Below, piece after piece: positions 6,015-7,581 of a stretch of 7,581 bases of DNA. The notes under the pieces are model-generated. The model worked only from the letters and a program-made list of their open reading frames with translations. It searched no databases and had not been told where the DNA came from. The stretch lies in assembly GCA_026398835.1 (NCBI GenBank), contig JAPLSD010000049.1:1-7581 (forward strand), read 5' to 3'. Source of the stretch: Pseudomonas sp. GTDB lineage: Bacteria > Pseudomonadota > Gammaproteobacteria > Pseudomonadales > Pseudomonadaceae. The translations under genes were made by a program, and so were the position numbers. Positions within the stretch are counted from its first letter, which is position 1. The number at the start of each line of letters is the position of its first letter.

Positions 6015-6026
6015 TCGTCGACGATC
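6013..6026. repeat. 14-base perfect palindrome at the end of maf
   Basis: GATCGTCGACGATC is its own reverse complement and overlaps the maf stop codon. It contains two GATC sites and a central GTCGAC. It sits 17 bases ahead of the bidirectional terminator. It may be chance, a protein-binding site, or part of the 3' structure of maf. Confidence 0.4.
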
Positions 6027-6043
6027 TTCCACCACCAGACCGC

Positions 6044-6073
6044 AAAAAACCGGCCACGCAGGCCGGTTTTTTT
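6044..6073. terminator. Bidirectional intrinsic terminator between maf and sppA
   Basis: CCGGCC (6050-6055) pairs with GGCCGG (6061-6066) around a five-base ACGCA loop. Six A precede the stem and seven T follow it, so each strand has the U-tract needed for rho-independent termination. It lies 30 bases after the maf stop and 15 bases after the sppA stop, as expected for a terminator shared by convergent genes. Confidence 0.92.
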
Positions 6074-6087
6074 ATGCCACTCGATGA

Positions 6088-7077
6088 TCAGCGCAATGTC
6101 GGCCCGTGAAAGCCCATCCACATTGCCAGTTGCTCGGCAACACCGGCCCCGAGCTTTTTCGAGAAGCGATCGAATGTCGACTCTTGAATCGTGAAGTCGA
6201 CCAGCTCTTTCTCGCCGATCACATCCCGCGCCACTGAACTCGCACTACCCAGCCCATCGATCAATCCCAGTTCCAGCGCTTGCTCACCCGACCAAACCAG
6301 ACCAGAGAACAGTTCAGGATGCTCTTTGTCCTTGAGCCGGTCGCCACGACCCTGTTTGACGCTGGCAATGAACTGACGATGGGTCGTGTCCAGCACGCCC
6401 TGCCAGAACTGGGTTTCTTCCGGCTTTTGTGGCTGGAACGGATCGAGGAACGACTTGTGTTCGCCAGAGGTATAGGTCCGACGCTCGACACCGAGCTTCT
6501 CCATGGTGCCGACAAAGCCATAGCCCGCAGCCGTCACGCCAATGGAGCCGACCAGACTGGCCTTGTCGGCGTAGATTTGATCCGCAGCGCTGGCGATGTA
6601 ATAGGCACCAGAGGCCCCCAGATCCGAAATCACCGCATAAACCTTGATATCCGGATGCAGGCCGCGCAAACGACGAATCTCGTCATAGACATAACCCGCC
6701 TGCACTGGAGTACCACCCGGACTATTGATCCGCAGCACCACGCCTTTGACCTTCGAATCTTCGAAAGCAGCCCGCAAGCCGCCAACAATATTGTCAGCAC
6801 TGGCAGGCTCTTTGTCGGCAATCATGCCGCTCACATCAATCAGTGCCGTGTAGCCAGAACCGCGTGTCGCGCTTTTTTCCATGTCCATCAGCGGCGTAAA
6901 CAACACCAACGCTGCAAACAGGTAAACAAAGGTCAGCAGCTTGAAGAAAATCCCCCAACGCCGCGACCGCCGCTGCTCTTGCACACCTGCCAGAAGGGTC
7001 TTCTCCAAAAGCTTCCAGCTTTTATCGTCACCGCCGTCAGCACTCGCTTTGCTCGGCGCTTTCCACTCATCGGTCAT
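6088..7077 (-). CDS. sppA: SppA-type membrane serine peptidase (S49 family)
   Basis: S49 peptidases of this kind degrade cleaved signal peptides and other membrane-associated peptides with a Ser-Lys dyad. The 329-residue product has a basic N-terminal region (RRSRRW, 37-41), one membrane segment at about 43-61 and a catalytic domain with INSPGGTP (117-124). The nucleophile is Ser156 in GASGAYY, the base is probably Lys208 in GEHKSFLDPF, and the spacing of 52 matches single-domain SppA such as that of Bacillus. It is about half the length of the double-domain E. coli SppA. The protein is probably anchored with its catalytic domain in the periplasm. GGGG lies 8 to 9 bases before the ATG. It lies 21 bases after the HAD gene and probably shares its transcript. 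SohB is a related alternative. Confidence 0.93.
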   Translation of the reverse strand: MTDEWKAPSKASADGGDDKSWKLLEKTLLAGVQEQRRSRRWGIFFKLLTFVYLFAALVLFTPLMDMEKSATRGSGYTALIDVSGMIADKEPASADNIVGGLRAAFEDSKVKGVVLRINSPGGTPVQAGYVYDEIRRLRGLHPDIKVYAVISDLGASGAYYIASAADQIYADKASLVGSIGVTAAGYGFVGTMEKLGVERRTYTSGEHKSFLDPFQPQKPEETQFWQGVLDTTHRQFIASVKQGRGDRLKDKEHPELFSGLVWSGEQALELGLIDGLGSASSVARDVIGEKELVDFTIQESTFDRFSKKLGAGVAEQLAMWMGFHGPTLR

Positions 7078-7098
7078 GCCATTTACCCCAGCAAAAAC

Positions 7099-7581
7099 TT
7101 AATTGGTCCGCCGGCTCAGCCAGGCGTGCAACTCAGAAAAATGATCAATAGCCAGACGCGGCGCGAACTCACGCAAGGCGTCCATCGACTGAGCGCCATA
7201 GCTGACAGCAACTGAATCCATCCCGGCATTACGTGCCATCAACAAATCGAACGAAGAATCCCCCACCATCAACGCCTGCTCGGGCCGGACTTCGCAATGA
7301 GCGAGAATCTGTTCCAGCATCAACGGATGCGGTTTGCTGGCGGTTTCATCCGCGGCACGGGTGATATCAAAATAATCTTCCCAGCCATGGGACTTCAGCA
7401 CCCGATCCAGCCCACGACGGGCCTTGCCGGTGGCCACGGCCAAGTGATAACCCTCGGAACGAAAAGCCTCGAGAGACTCAACCACGCCGGCGAATAGCGG
7501 TGAAGGCTCAGCCTCCAGCGCAATGTAATGGTCAGCGTAGTGCTGACGGAACGCCACTAGCTCAGCATCGCCGATCTCCGG
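7099..7581 (-). CDS. HAD-superfamily phosphatase, phosphoglycolate phosphatase-like (partial)
   Basis: The frame stays open to the right edge, so the N-terminus, including the nucleophile motif DxD, is outside the window; a GTG at 7557 is internal and not a real start. The 160 visible residues hold the cap region followed by later HAD motifs: the motif II threonine in VATGKARRGL, the motif III lysine in SKPHP, and the motif IV acidic pair in VGDSSFD. The C-terminus ends in LSRRTN. These fit the HAD-IA subgroup that includes Gph phosphoglycolate phosphatase, but the substrate cannot be told from this part. In Pseudomonas a similar gene lies between rluC and sppA, and this one is 21 bases from sppA, so both are probably co-transcribed. 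Confidence 0.88.
   Translation of the reverse strand, partial: PEIGDAELVAFRQHYADHYIALEAEPSPLFAGVVESLEAFRSEGYHLAVATGKARRGLDRVLKSHGWEDYFDITRAADETASKPHPLMLEQILAHCEVRPEQALMVGDSSFDLLMARNAGMDSVAVSYGAQSMDALREFAPRLAIDHFSELHAWLSRRTN

Noticed and set aside
6280..7215. Plus-strand open frame of 311 codons across sppA
   Set aside because: It is antisense to a complete SppA with Ser156/Lys208, crosses the sppA-HAD boundary and has no recognisable product.
1..7581. Mobile elements, CRISPR arrays, toxin-antitoxin or defence genes, tRNA genes
   Set aside because: I looked for repeated spacer patterns, transposase-like frames, inverted terminal repeats and tRNA-like arms and found none; the genes form a conserved housekeeping cluster.

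Overview
The window reads as a chromosomal housekeeping segment of a gamma-proteobacterium, most likely a Pseudomonas of the P. fluorescens/P. putida type. The grounds are the gene order, the sequence style of FabF, FabD, Maf and SppA as I remember them, moderately high GC, and the absence of fabH between plsX and fabD. The organism call is inference from recalled family sequences, not from a search. I see no insertion sequence, phage gene, CRISPR array, tRNA or rRNA gene. No candidate for a wholly new multigene system stood out; the unusual material is in regulation and in one damaged gene.

Nearly everything is on the minus strand, so it reads from high to low coordinates. At the right edge an incomplete HAD-family phosphatase gene (7581 to 7099) is followed after 21 bases by sppA, a single-pass membrane serine peptidase (7077 to 6088). 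A bidirectional terminator (6044-6073) separates sppA from the only plus-strand gene, maf (5533-6014). This maf copy is broken: about 100 bases are missing from its middle and the reading frame shifts at the junction, so the catalytic loop is absent.

Across a 105-base divergent spacer begins the main operon: yceD (DUF177), rpmF (ribosomal protein L32), plsX (acyl-ACP:phosphate acyltransferase), fabD (malonyl-CoA:ACP transacylase), fabG (3-ketoacyl-ACP reductase), acpP (acyl carrier protein), fabF (3-ketoacyl-ACP synthase II) and the start of pabC (aminodeoxychorismate lyase, cut by the left edge). FabD loads malonyl groups onto AcpP, FabF condenses, FabG reduces, and PlsX passes finished acyl chains to phospholipid synthesis. 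YceD and L32 tie the operon to ribosome production.

The operon appears to start from a perfect-consensus sigma-70 promoter (5437-5464) placed so close to the yceD ATG that the transcript would be nearly leaderless. Internal control is suggested by a 40-44 base sequence shared by the leaders of fabD and acpP, a hairpin that would bury the plsX TTG start codon, a hairpin and a possible 32-residue reading frame in the acpP leader, and an intrinsic terminator between acpP and fabF.
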